A DNA stretch of 64,000 nt from Rhodopirellula europaea 6C (GTDB taxonomy: Bacteria > Planctomycetota > Planctomycetia > Pirellulales > Pirellulaceae). This document shows positions 33,964 to 42,915 of the stretch, piece by piece. Position numbers and translations under genes: made by a program. Numbering within the stretch: the stretch's first letter is position 1; each line of letters begins with the position of its first letter. The stretch is from positions 310,001-374,000 of the forward strand of contig NZ_ANMO01000216.1 in the NCBI RefSeq assembly GCF_000338295.1, in the 5' to 3' direction. The notes under the pieces are model-generated. The model was not told where the DNA came from. It did not search any database and worked only from the letters and a program-made list of their open reading frames with translations.

Positions 33964-35421
33964 TTACTTCTGGTTGTCGGGGCCGAGGTGCCAGTCCATT
34001 GCGTCCTTCATGATGCTGGCGTTGATCTGAAGCATTTGTCGCTTCATCGCTTCGACCCGCTCGGGTTGTTCCGCAGCCAAATTCCTTGTTTGGCCAGGAT
34101 CATCCTTCAAGTTGTACAACTCGAAATTGTGATACGTGCCGGTCTTGATCGCGGGAATCCACTTCTCTTCGAACAGGTTTTTGTTCGACATCTCGTAGTC
34201 CCGAAAGCCGACCAGAGAGTAGTCGCCGTCTCGCATTGCAACGATGGGTTGAGATCTTTGCAAATGCCAAAACAAAGGTTGGTGACGCTCGAATGAATCG
34301 GCGTGCCCGGTCAACAGCGGCGTGAGGTCGCTGCCGTCAAGGTGAACCCGGGGTGGTGCGATTTTCAACATCCCACAGATTGTGGGCAGCACGTCGACCA
34401 AACCGGCAGGCTGATCCAAGACGACTCCCGCGGGAATGTGTCCCGGCCAGTGGAAAATGCCCGGCACGCGAATACCGCCTTCCCAGTTGGCTCCCTTTCG
34501 TCCGCGAAGATTGCCGACCCGATCGGTTCGATAGCTGCCATTGTCCGATGCATAGATGATCAGTGTGTTTTCGCGAACACCCAATGCATCCAATTTCGCG
34601 AGCAGCCGTTGGATGGCTTGATCGGTGTTGTCGATGGTTCCCGAGTAGATCGCGGCTTTGTCGTTCACCTTCCCGTATTTCTGCGTGACTTCATCAGGTG
34701 CCGCGATTGGTGCGTGCGGTTCGTGAAACCAAACGTTCAAAAAGAATGGCTGCTCCGGCTGGGATTCACGATGGCGGTCCATCCAACCGATCGCTTCGTC
34801 CGCGACGAGTTGGCAGGAGTAGCCTTCTAATTGACCGACCGGTTCACCATTGCGAATGAAGTTGTCCGGGTTGTGGTGGCTGGGTTGGGCGTTGTTCCAG
34901 GTAGCAAACCAGTGATCGAACCCGTGTTGATCGGGTGTTGGTTTGTCGCGTTCTTCCGTGGGCAGTCCCAGATGCCATTTGCCAACATGAGCGGTTGCGT
35001 ATCCGGCGCCTCGGAGGACTTCCGCCAGCGTGGTTTCTCGCAGACGCAGGTGGGAGTTTTGTGATTCGTCCTGAATCCAGCTGTAGACACCGGCGCGAAT
35101 GTGATGGCGACCGGTAATCAGTGTGGCTCGCGAAGGTGAGCAAACTGCGCATCCCGAATAGAACTGTTGAAATCGGGTTCCGCCGGCAGCCAGGTGGTCG
35201 ATCGTCGGTGTCTCGACGGGACCGCCGTAGCAGCCCACATCGCGATACCCCAAGTCATCGGCGAGCAGCATGACGACGTTCGGCCGAGGGGCCTGGGCGT
35301 GGGCTTCGCCTGAGAGCTGACCGAAAGTCAGGATCGAAGTGATGAGCAACAGTCCAGTGGACCAAGACCGTTGGGCGGACCGGTGTGGAAACGTTGGAAG
35401 ATGGGGAGGGTTGCTTGGCAT
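33964..35421 (-). CDS. Exported type I sulfatase
   Basis: The ATG at 35421 gives 485 residues with a signal peptide (SWSTGLLLITSILTFGQLS, then EAHAQ). An upstream ATG at 35490 is possible. The formylglycine motif C-S-P-S-R is at about 94-98, so the Cys must be converted by a formylglycine-generating enzyme or an anSME-type maturase. The Ca2+-binding MLLADDLGYRDVG segment is at about 51-63. Downstream LNVWFHEPHAPI and ASDNGSYRTDRVGNLRGRKGANWEGGIRVP blocks are typical of arylsulfatase A-like enzymes. Planctomycetes use many such enzymes to strip sulfate from marine polysaccharides. The exact substrate is not deducible. No polysaccharide lyase or glycoside hydrolase gene is next to it. Confidence 0.92.
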   Translation of the reverse strand: MPSNPPHLPTFPHRSAQRSWSTGLLLITSILTFGQLSGEAHAQAPRPNVVMLLADDLGYRDVGCYGGPVETPTIDHLAAGGTRFQQFYSGCAVCSPSRATLITGRHHIRAGVYSWIQDESQNSHLRLRETTLAEVLRGAGYATAHVGKWHLGLPTEERDKPTPDQHGFDHWFATWNNAQPSHHNPDNFIRNGEPVGQLEGYSCQLVADEAIGWMDRHRESQPEQPFFLNVWFHEPHAPIAAPDEVTQKYGKVNDKAAIYSGTIDNTDQAIQRLLAKLDALGVRENTLIIYASDNGSYRTDRVGNLRGRKGANWEGGIRVPGIFHWPGHIPAGVVLDQPAGLVDVLPTICGMLKIAPPRVHLDGSDLTPLLTGHADSFERHQPLFWHLQRSQPIVAMRDGDYSLVGFRDYEMSNKNLFEEKWIPAIKTGTYHNFELYNLKDDPGQTRNLAAEQPERVEAMKRQMLQINASIMKDAMDWHLGPDNQK

Positions 35422-35817
35422 GGCAGTTGGGCGGGATAGGAGGAAGGCGGGGACGCGGCAGTTTGTGGTGTGCCGGGCGAGGTCATCCAACGCATCTTAA
35501 ACGAAGTGACGGCGACGGATTGGGCGTCTGCGGGAGGGGAACGTTTGGCGTGGTTGGATGCGAGGAACATAGGCGCCGGCATCGAGAGCGAGCACGCAAA
35601 TGGTTGAGGCGAGTTGGGTTGGGTGAATTCCAACTGAATTTGGCTTGTGTGTGGGCAATCGGCTTTCGTAGGGTCGCGGCAGGATCGCGCAATTCGTTTT
35701 GCGTTGGTCTGTGAAGTCGTTCCTCCCGCATTTCCCGCTCGAGCTGATACCCGCTTGGCTGATCGGTTCCAACCTTTCGACACATTGCCTCGTCCTTCGC
35801 GTGAAACACATTCACCC
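35422..35817 (+). other. Intergenic region between divergent genes
   Basis: This stretch of about 396 bases separates the sulfatase start from the chosen start of the LptD-like gene. It must hold promoters for both directions, but I see no clear -35/-10 pair, hairpin or credible small gene. The frame of the LptD-like gene stays open back to about 35647, so part of it may be coding. Confidence 0.5.
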
Positions 35818-38800
35818 GTGGCGAGGTTGGCTGCTGCGCCATGTCGACTGAATTGGTCGGTGCTCACCGCATGGATTGGTGCGGTGATTTGCGTGTTGCT
35901 GAGCCTTTCGCCGGCGTCGGCCCAGCAAGTTGCGGAACCTTCGGTGTACGAAGTCACCGATGTTTCACGGACGTTGCAGTTGTCCGGAGATGTCGTGAAC
36001 CGTTGGCATCAAGGTGATCGAGAGTTCACGTTGATGCGTGGCAACGTGGTATTGAAATACGAAGGCAAGCGATACCAAGCCGCCTCGATCTTCGTCGCCT
36101 TGTCCGGCAAGCAAAAAGAATTGACGGCTAGCCTGTTGATGGATCGCGTGACGCTGGGGCCGGGCCAGACAACCACTCAGCCGATCGTGCGGACCGTCAA
36201 ATTGGAGTCGGTGCCGATCGTCAGAGCCGAACAGTATCGCGGACGCGCTGAGATTTCACCGGCATGGTGGGCGAAAATGGGCATCCGCCCGGACACTCCC
36301 AGCCAACCCACGCAGTCCGGTCAACTCGGCTCGGGATCGCCCCCGCCGGATTCTCAGTACATCCAACCCGTTCAGTATCTTGAGCCGGTGATGGGAGAGC
36401 CCAATTTGCCGTCGGGCGGTTTGGTGCTCGATCCTCCCATGGTTTCCAACCAGCCACCTCCGGTGCAAAGTTTTCAACCTCCGATAGCGCAGACTCCTCC
36501 GTCTGTGACCACGACGCCAAGCGTCACGGGGCTTGGGGGATCGCCCTTCATCGTCGCAGGTGGCACGCGAGCGATCAGCATTACATCTCGCGGGTCGAAT
36601 ACGCCCGCGGATCTGCAATACATCAATCGTCCCGGTACAAACGAATCGGTGGCGATCGGCCGTGGTGGGATCACCGTGACCGTCCAAGACGTTTCGGCTC
36701 GTTTGCCGAGCGGCGAAATCATGCCACTCGGCACGGTGTCGTTGTCAGCCAATCGGATCGTCGCTTGGATGCCTCGACTGAGTGACGTCTTTCAAGGGAT
36801 CCAGGATTTCAAATCCAACGACGGAGAGATTTATCTCGAAGGCGACATCGTGTTCCAGCAAGGTGACAGGGTCATCTACGCCGAATCGATGTACTACAAC
36901 GTCACCCAAGAAGTCGGCATGGTGTTGGATGCTGAGACGATCACAACGATTCCTGAATACGCGGGGACGGTGCGATTGAAAGCGGAGGTGATGCAACAGA
37001 TCAATCGCGGCAACTTCACCGCCATCGACGCCGCAGTCACCAGCAGTCGTATGGGTGTGCCTCGTTACTGGTTGCAAAGCAATCGTTTGGAACTGACCCA
37101 GCGATCCATCGTGCGTGCCGATCCGATCACGGGACAACCGATCGCGGATAGCGAACCGATCATCACCAGCGGCGGCAACTTCGTCTATCTGGGCGGCGTG
37201 CCCGTGCTGGCTTGGCCGAGGTTCACAACACCGCTTCGAAAGCCGACGTTTTATTTGACCGGTGCGGATGTTCGGAACGACGACATCTTTGGCACGCAGG
37301 TTTTGTTGGAATGGGATCTGTTCCAATTGCTCGGGTTCACGAACCCTCCCGATGGCGTCGAAACCATTCTGCTGACCGATTACTTGAGCGAACGCGGTCC
37401 CGCGGTGGGGACTCGAACAACGTACGCGCTGCCCAGCTTGTTCGGATTTGGCGGGCCGGCATCGGGAAACTACGACAGCTACATCATCAAAGACGACGGA
37501 TTGGATGTCCTCGGACAAGGCCGTCGTGACCTGCAGCCTGAAGAAACCTATCGCGGTCGAGCGACATTGCAGCATCGACATCACTTGGCCGGCGATTGGG
37601 AATTCATCGCCGAGGTGGGCTATTTGAGTGATCGCAATTTCCTAGAACAGTATTTCGAGTCGGAGTGGGATCAAAACGCCGATCATCGGACTGGATTGCG
37701 ATTCCGTAAGTATGCCGGTTCGCAGATGTTGGACATCGCGGCGAACTTCCAAGTCAACGATTTCTTCATGGAAACCGAAGAGCTGCCAACGATCGAGCAC
37801 TACGCTCTCGGCGGATCCATTTTCGCGGACACGCTGACTTGGTCGATGCACAACGAGATCGGGTACAAGCATTTGCAAGTGGCCGATGCTCCAGAGGATC
37901 CGGTGATCGCCGCGGGCACGTTCACGTTGCCGGGTGAGCTGGACCGCGAAGGTGTGGTGACACGAACACGGCAGGAAATATCGGCACCGATCGATGCTGG
38001 TCCGGTCAAGGTGATTCCGTTCGCGATTGGTGAAGCGGCACACTACGGCGAAGGGACCAACGGCGACGACGTGACACGGTTGTGGGGCGGTGGCGGTCTG
38101 CGTTTGAACCTGCCCATGTCGCGAGTCGATCCAACGATCCAAAGTTCCCTGCTGAATATTCGCGGATTGGCTCACAAGATCGATTGGTCGGCGGAGTACT
38201 TCTATGCCGACAGCGACACGGACATGGATGAGCTGCCCTACTACGATCCGCTCGATGACAACGCCCAAGAAGAGTTTCGACGCGTGTTCACCGGGACCTT
38301 GTTTGGAGGCACACTGCCGCCGGAGTTCGATCCAAGAAATTATGCGTTTCGTCAGGGCATTCAGCGCAACGTGACCAGTCCGAGCGACACAGTCGTCGAT
38401 GACCTGCAGCAGTTGCGTTTGGGAATGAAGCATCGTTTCCAAACCAAACGAGGGCTGCCGGGACGTGAACGGATTGTCGATCTGTTCCGGTTTGACATGG
38501 AAACGATTTTGTATCCGAAGGAAGATCGCGACAACTTTGGTGAGACGCTTGGCCCGACGATGTTTGACGCTCAGTACAACATCGGTGATCGCTTCACGTT
38601 GCTGAGCGATGGCTACATTGACTTCTTCGACAATGGCCTGCGTTCGATTAGTGCCGGGTTCCGCACCAGCCGTCCCGGTTTGGGAGATTTGTATGTTGGT
38701 GTGCTGTCGATGGAAGGTCCAATCAGCAGCACGGTTCTGCGAACTAGTTTGGACTACCGATTGAATCACAAATGGATCGTTTCAGCTGGAAACGTGTATG

Positions 38801-39009
38801 ACTTTGGCGAGACCGGCAACGTTGGTCAGACGCTTGGTTTGACACGTGTCGGCGAATCGTTCTTGGTCCAGTTGGCGGCCAACGTCGATGCTGGACGCGA
38901 CAACACAAGCATCGGATTCATGGTCGAACCTCGCTTCCTGCCATCCACCCGGCTTGGTCGCTTGGGCGGTCAGTTGATTCCGCCGCCTGGCGTCGAAGGG
39001 TTGGAGTGA
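35818..39009 (+). CDS. LptD-like outer membrane LPS-assembly protein
   Basis: This protein has about 1063 residues. The start is uncertain: no ATG is near, and GTG at 35818 precedes a basic n-region and a signal peptide ending SPASAQQ; GTG at 35860 and TTG at 35785 are alternatives. Two OstA/LptA-like segments follow, one near LMRGNVVLKYEGKRYQAA and one near EGDIVFQQGDRVIYAE, separated by a Pro/Gln-rich linker of about 150 residues. The motif GGNFVYLGGVPVLAWPRFTTPLRKP and the following LSERGPAVGTRTTY match the LptD pattern where the barrel begins. The C-terminal 500 residues alternate in beta-barrel fashion. LptD inserts LPS into the outer leaflet. A partner LptE is not visible. The dgkA-like gene overlaps by one base. 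Confidence 0.7.
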   Translation: MARLAAAPCRLNWSVLTAWIGAVICVLLSLSPASAQQVAEPSVYEVTDVSRTLQLSGDVVNRWHQGDREFTLMRGNVVLKYEGKRYQAASIFVALSGKQKELTASLLMDRVTLGPGQTTTQPIVRTVKLESVPIVRAEQYRGRAEISPAWWAKMGIRPDTPSQPTQSGQLGSGSPPPDSQYIQPVQYLEPVMGEPNLPSGGLVLDPPMVSNQPPPVQSFQPPIAQTPPSVTTTPSVTGLGGSPFIVAGGTRAISITSRGSNTPADLQYINRPGTNESVAIGRGGITVTVQDVSARLPSGEIMPLGTVSLSANRIVAWMPRLSDVFQGIQDFKSNDGEIYLEGDIVFQQGDRVIYAESMYYNVTQEVGMVLDAETITTIPEYAGTVRLKAEVMQQINRGNFTAIDAAVTSSRMGVPRYWLQSNRLELTQRSIVRADPITGQPIADSEPIITSGGNFVYLGGVPVLAWPRFTTPLRKPTFYLTGADVRNDDIFGTQVLLEWDLFQLLGFTNPPDGVETILLTDYLSERGPAVGTRTTYALPSLFGFGGPASGNYDSYIIKDDGLDVLGQGRRDLQPEETYRGRATLQHRHHLAGDWEFIAEVGYLSDRNFLEQYFESEWDQNADHRTGLRFRKYAGSQMLDIAANFQVNDFFMETEELPTIEHYALGGSIFADTLTWSMHNEIGYKHLQVADAPEDPVIAAGTFTLPGELDREGVVTRTRQEISAPIDAGPVKVIPFAIGEAAHYGEGTNGDDVTRLWGGGGLRLNLPMSRVDPTIQSSLLNIRGLAHKIDWSAEYFYADSDTDMDELPYYDPLDDNAQEEFRRVFTGTLFGGTLPPEFDPRNYAFRQGIQRNVTSPSDTVVDDLQQLRLGMKHRFQTKRGLPGRERIVDLFRFDMETILYPKEDRDNFGETLGPTMFDAQYNIGDRFTLLSDGYIDFFDNGLRSISAGFRTSRPGLGDLYVGVLSMEGPISSTVLRTSLDYRLNHKWIVSAGNVYDFGETGNVGQTLGLTRVGESFLVQLAANVDAGRDNTSIGFMVEPRFLPSTRLGRLGGQLIPPPGVEGLE

Positions 39010-39386
39010 TGGCTCCGAAACCGGGATCTTGGGCCGCGAAATTTCGTTGTGCCACGCTCGGGGTTTGGTTCGCGTTTGGTGGACAAAGCAGCTTCTGGGT
39101 TCATCTGCCAGTCACCGCGGCGGTGATCGCCATTGCCGCTTGGCTACATTTGGAGCCGGTTCAATGGGCCGTTTTGATTCTCGCGATCGGCGGCGTGATG
39201 ACGGCGGAGTTGCTCAACACGTCGATTGAGTTGCTGGTCTCGGTTGTGCACCCGCAGCATCACCCACGAATCGGACAGGCACTCGATATCGCAGCGGGGG
39301 CTGTTTTGGTGATGAGCCTGGCTGCTGCGGCGGTCGGATTGATCGTGTTGCTGCCGCCGCTATACGGCCGCTTGTTCGGTGTCTGA
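39009..39386 (+). CDS. Diacylglycerol kinase family membrane protein (DgkA/UdpK type)
   Basis: This 125-residue protein is of the small prokaryotic diacylglycerol or undecaprenol kinase family. It has three membrane helices at about 30-50, 52-73 and 94-118. The core motif AELLNTSIELLVS matches the family's catalytic ExxNTxxE. LDIAAGAVLV matches the conserved KDxAAGAV helix, though the usual Lys before Asp is replaced by Leu. An N-terminal amphipathic region carries FRCATLGVWFAF. Its ATG overlaps the LptD-like stop (TGATG). The last 27 bases overlap the end of the convergent flippase-like gene. The likely role is recycling of diacylglycerol or undecaprenol during envelope synthesis. Confidence 0.85.
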   Translation: MAPKPGSWAAKFRCATLGVWFAFGGQSSFWVHLPVTAAVIAIAAWLHLEPVQWAVLILAIGGVMTAELLNTSIELLVSVVHPQHHPRIGQALDIAAGAVLVMSLAAAAVGLIVLLPPLYGRLFGV

Positions 39387-40403
39387 ATCGCTCGTGCTGG
39401 CTTCTTCGAGGCTCTCTTGGACTTCGCGGCCGGCGGTCCAGTAAAAGATCGTCCCGATGATCGCCATCACGACTTTGACCAGTTCAAACGCCAAGGCGAC
39501 CAAGGTTCCTGATGCGTCCGTCGTTGTCGCGGGAACGATGTGGTACAGCGTTTCGATGGTCACTTCCAAGACACCGACACCGGCGGGAGTCAGCGGCAAT
39601 GCCGACATCAGCATGCCGATTGGGACGATGACAAAGTGTTCGGCCAAGGTTGGCGGCAGGTCGTACATCGAGACCGCAATCAGATACATGCTGATCACCA
39701 GCAGTCCTTGTACGACAACACTCATCACAAGCGACGATGCAAACGCCCAGGGGTGATGATGGAACATCCGTAGCGGCGGGCCGACGTGCTTGATCAGCGA
39801 ACCGACCATGGGAAGTTTCTCGCCACGTTGCAGCAGCGTGTCGACGAACTTGCCACCGAAGACCAGCATCGCCAGGATGGCCGAGCCGACCGAAAGCAAC
39901 ACGATGGTGATGACCTTGATGTCATCGATTGTGATGCCATTGAATTCGAACGGGTCTTGTGACTGATGAAGCAGCAGACCACCGGAGACGAGCAACAGCA
40001 GGCCGTATAAACCCGCCCCTCGGTCAACGACCACGGAGGCGACGGCGGCAATGCGTTTTCCCGGTGAACGTCTGGCGAGGAACACCGCCTTGAATAGGTC
40101 TCCGCCCACGCTGCCGGCCGAGACAAAACTCAGCAGAAAGCAAATCGAACTCAAACGCATCGCTTCCAATAGGCTGAGTGGGATGCCTTGGCAGCGAACC
40201 AAAACCCACCAACGGACAAACGAAACCAGCAGCGCGCAAATCGCAACCGCGAGCGCACCAACCAACAAAGGCATGTTGATGGATCGGGCCGTCAGGTCAT
40301 CCCACTGAGCAGGTTCGATGCGGCTGAGCAGAAACCAAATGATGGCGACTGGAACCGCGAATTTGACCAGGATGATCGCGTAGCGTTGAAAGTGTTCGGG
40401 CAT
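39360..40403 (-). CDS. Flippase-like integral membrane protein (LPG synthase N-terminal / UPF0104 type)
   Basis: This 347-residue protein has about eight membrane helices and belongs to the family covering the flippase domain of MprF and YbhN-like proteins. Typical features are the early FVRWWVLVRCQGIPLSLLEAMRLS segment and FVSAGSVGGDLFKAVFLARR, then VVVDRGAGLYGLLLLV and the late PLTPAGVGVLEVTIE. There is no catalytic synthase domain. Members move lipids or polyprenyl-linked compounds across the inner membrane or assist glycolipid pathways. It follows the cyclase gene on the same strand after 53 bases and overlaps the dgkA-like gene tail to tail by 27 bases. Confidence 0.87.
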   Translation of the reverse strand: MPEHFQRYAIILVKFAVPVAIIWFLLSRIEPAQWDDLTARSINMPLLVGALAVAICALLVSFVRWWVLVRCQGIPLSLLEAMRLSSICFLLSFVSAGSVGGDLFKAVFLARRSPGKRIAAVASVVVDRGAGLYGLLLLVSGGLLLHQSQDPFEFNGITIDDIKVITIVLLSVGSAILAMLVFGGKFVDTLLQRGEKLPMVGSLIKHVGPPLRMFHHHPWAFASSLVMSVVVQGLLVISMYLIAVSMYDLPPTLAEHFVIVPIGMLMSALPLTPAGVGVLEVTIETLYHIVPATTTDASGTLVALAFELVKVVMAIIGTIFYWTAGREVQESLEEASTSDSDTEQAAV

Positions 40404-40456
40404 GCCGGCAAGAATAATTCGAGGTGAACGCTTCGGATAGGCGATGCGTTCTCGTT

Positions 40457-42127
40457 TCAGGAATGCCCCGGTGTGTTCTGCAAATCTTGGTCGGAGATCG
40501 CCGTTTTTGAAGTCGACGCATGCCTGTCGTCGACTTGATCAGAATCGCCAGTTCCATTTGGAGTTTCGGGGTGATCGGCGACCGCATAGACCGCCAAAGC
40601 GGTTGTTTTGCCTTTGACCATCTGCTCGGGCAACGCGGTCGCGGGAAAGGACTCCGGCAACATCGCTCGCGTGCACTGCGTGATCAGCAGGGAGTGGCCC
40701 AGCGGCTTCGTCAGCGATTCGACTCGCGAGGCGATGTTCACCGTGTCGCCAATCGCGGTGTATTCCTGGCGTTTGGGGGAACCGATGCAGCCCACCACGG
40801 CCGGCCCGGTGTTGATGCCAATTCCAATTGCGAAATCTTCCCAACCGGCATCTTGCATCATGGTTTTCTTGTTCGCCATCGACGCCGCCAGTTCTTGGCC
40901 CGCCGCGACTGCTTTGGCGCCGTGATCGATGGCACTGCCGCCGACACCAAAGATCGCCATGAAGCCATCGCCCAAGAACTTGTTCACCATGCCGCCGTGA
41001 GATTCGATGACTTCCACCGCTTCTTGGAAAAACACGTTCAGTGCTTGAACGACTTGCGTCGGTGAGAGCTTGGATGATTGGCGGGTGAAATTGCGGACGT
41101 CGACGAACATCACCGAGATGACTTGTTCGCTGCCGTTGAGGCCATCGCTTTGGTTCATGATCTGTTTGGCGGCTTCGCGGCCGACATGACGACCAAAAGT
41201 CTCCTGCAGTTTCTGGCGATGCTGCAATCCGTCGACCATCCGGTTGAATCGTTCGATCAAGTGCCCAAAGTCGTCGCTGCGAAGAAGCTTGACGCGGACG
41301 TCCAGGTTCCCTCGAGCGACGCTGGATGCCGCGCGTTGCAACTGCATCACAGGAGCGGTGACCCATCGGCCGAGCATCCAACTGGTGATCAGCCCAAACG
41401 CGATCGCAACAACTCCGACGGTGACGCCAAACATCGGTGACAAGTTGGCTGCGTCGGGCACGATCAACAGCATCACCAGCGAGATCACGGGACAGACAAC
41501 CGCGGAGAAAGCCCACAGGATTCCGCGGGCTCGGATGCTGAGCGGAACCGCGCCGGGAACGTTGGCTGGATTGCTGTCTTGGAAGAAGACGGGAAATAGT
41601 GTGGCTTGAGCGGTGAGTTCGACGGCGAAAAAACTCTGCGTGACCGCGATCAGGGACGCGATCACAAACGAGGTGATCAAGTGCCAAACGACCAACCCAG
41701 ACAAGGGTTCACCCGCGGATGCGATTGCGAGTGGGAAGATGGGGATGCAGGACAGCCACCCGATCGCGGCGACCAACAAAAACCACCACGGCAAATGGAT
41801 CACTCGTCGACGGGCAGCGGCGAGGGTTTCTGGGGCGACTGGTTGATGATCCAAAAGAGCCCGGTGGACTCGACGCAGTTGCCAGAGTGGAACGACGTAA
41901 CAGGCGATCGCCACCGGATACACGAACAGGTTGAAAACCTGCCAGCAGGCATGAAATCGGTCCATTTGAGCCGGCGACAGCAGCGGCTGAATCTGCGTTT
42001 GGTTGTAGAGAATGTTGAAGACGCTGCCGATCACATTCGCGACGATCGGCGAGACCCCGACGAGAAACATCGCGTGACATTGAGCCCAGGTCCAGCGGCG
42101 AGGCGATTCGGCGGGTGGTGGCGACAT
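40457..42127 (-). CDS. Membrane-bound class III adenylate/guanylate cyclase
   Basis: The ATG at 42127 gives 556 residues; a longer form to 42226 is possible. Six membrane helices fill about residues 15-285, with no large external loop. A HAMP-like linker follows (GRWVTAPVMQLQRAASSVARGNLDVRV), then a catalytic domain. That domain has metal-binding Asp in SVMFVDVRNFTRQS, GGMVNKFLGDGFMAIFG with the second metal Asp, and YTAIGDTVNIASRVE. The metal and transition-state residues appear intact, so cAMP or cGMP production is likely. The C-terminal 40 residues are polar. The signal sensed by the membrane part is unknown. It is upstream of the flippase-like gene and probably cotranscribed. Confidence 0.9.
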   Translation of the reverse strand: MSPPPAESPRRWTWAQCHAMFLVGVSPIVANVIGSVFNILYNQTQIQPLLSPAQMDRFHACWQVFNLFVYPVAIACYVVPLWQLRRVHRALLDHQPVAPETLAAARRRVIHLPWWFLLVAAIGWLSCIPIFPLAIASAGEPLSGLVVWHLITSFVIASLIAVTQSFFAVELTAQATLFPVFFQDSNPANVPGAVPLSIRARGILWAFSAVVCPVISLVMLLIVPDAANLSPMFGVTVGVVAIAFGLITSWMLGRWVTAPVMQLQRAASSVARGNLDVRVKLLRSDDFGHLIERFNRMVDGLQHRQKLQETFGRHVGREAAKQIMNQSDGLNGSEQVISVMFVDVRNFTRQSSKLSPTQVVQALNVFFQEAVEVIESHGGMVNKFLGDGFMAIFGVGGSAIDHGAKAVAAGQELAASMANKKTMMQDAGWEDFAIGIGINTGPAVVGCIGSPKRQEYTAIGDTVNIASRVESLTKPLGHSLLITQCTRAMLPESFPATALPEQMVKGKTTALAVYAVADHPETPNGTGDSDQVDDRHASTSKTAISDQDLQNTPGHS

Positions 42128-42299
42128 CGGGCGTTTCAACGCGAAATGGACGGGCAATCTGGGCAGGTTGCTGGTGGACGTCGGCAGTGTAGCGTTTCTT
42201 TGCCAGCCCCTCATAATTGGGTGCATGAATTGCTATGGTGGAGATCCTGAGATCGAATCCAATCGATTTCCTATCATTCGTCCTTCCACGAGGTGCTCC

Positions 42300-42899
42300 A
42301 TGTCCGTTTTGAATCGGTGTGTTCTCAATCGTTGTGTCGTCACTTTGGCCCTGCCAGCGTTCCTGTTCGTCGCTGTCGCGTGCCAAACCAACGTTCAAGC
42401 TCAAGACGCCGCCACGGCGAAACCTGTCACGGTGGATGTCTTTGGTGCGGGAACATTGGAAGTGCCCGAATCGTTTAAGAAAACGACCCCTCGCAGCCGG
42501 ATCGTCGAGCACGAATTCGCGGTCAAAGACGGTGAAGGCGACGATGCACCGTCAGCTCGCATCACGATGATGGCAGCGGGTGGAGACGTCAAAGCCAACC
42601 TGGATCGATGGAAGAATCAATTCAGCGGCTCGAACAAGAAAGTCGCTGAGACCGAAGTGAAGAAGGAAGGTGATTGGGAAACGCACGTAATCGAAGTCTC
42701 GGGCACCTTCACCGAAACCATGGGCGGCGGACCGTTCTCCGGCGGGCGAAAGGTCCAACGCGAAAATTACAAGATGATGGGGGCGATCTTGGTGCACCCA
42801 GAGGGCCGCAAGTACTTCGTGAAGATGTATGGCCCCATCGCTTTGATCGAATCGAACCGCGATCTTTTCAAGAAGATGATTGCTTCGATCGACGAGTGA
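42300..42899 (+). CDS. Secreted protein of unknown function
   Basis: The ATG at 42300 gives 199 residues. A signal peptide runs to about VQAQ (residues 34-37); a Cys at 30 falls inside the hydrophobic tail without a convincing lipobox. The mature part starts with a beta-rich segment (PVTVDVFGAGTLEVPESF), then the segment SRIVEHEFAV and an amphipathic helix with DRWKNQFS. The repeat-free end has an ILVHPEGRKYFVKMYGP strand pair and a terminal helix DLFKKMIASIDE. This general layout is shared by several small planctomycete exported proteins. The next gene, a membrane ATPase, begins 17 bases later, so the two are probably one operon. Confidence 0.75.
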   Translation: MSVLNRCVLNRCVVTLALPAFLFVAVACQTNVQAQDAATAKPVTVDVFGAGTLEVPESFKKTTPRSRIVEHEFAVKDGEGDDAPSARITMMAAGGDVKANLDRWKNQFSGSNKKVAETEVKKEGDWETHVIEVSGTFTETMGGGPFSGGRKVQRENYKMMGAILVHPEGRKYFVKMYGPIALIESNRDLFKKMIASIDE

Positions 42900-42915
42900 A
42901 AACGTTTGACTTGAC

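Noticed and set aside
35483-35842. Short open frames in the sulfatase/LptD-like intergenic region
   Set aside because: Several overlap each other on both strands and none has a family motif or a ribosome site.
37642-38769. 375-residue open frame antisense to the LptD-like gene
   Set aside because: It overlaps the beta-barrel coding region completely and lacks any motif or start signal.
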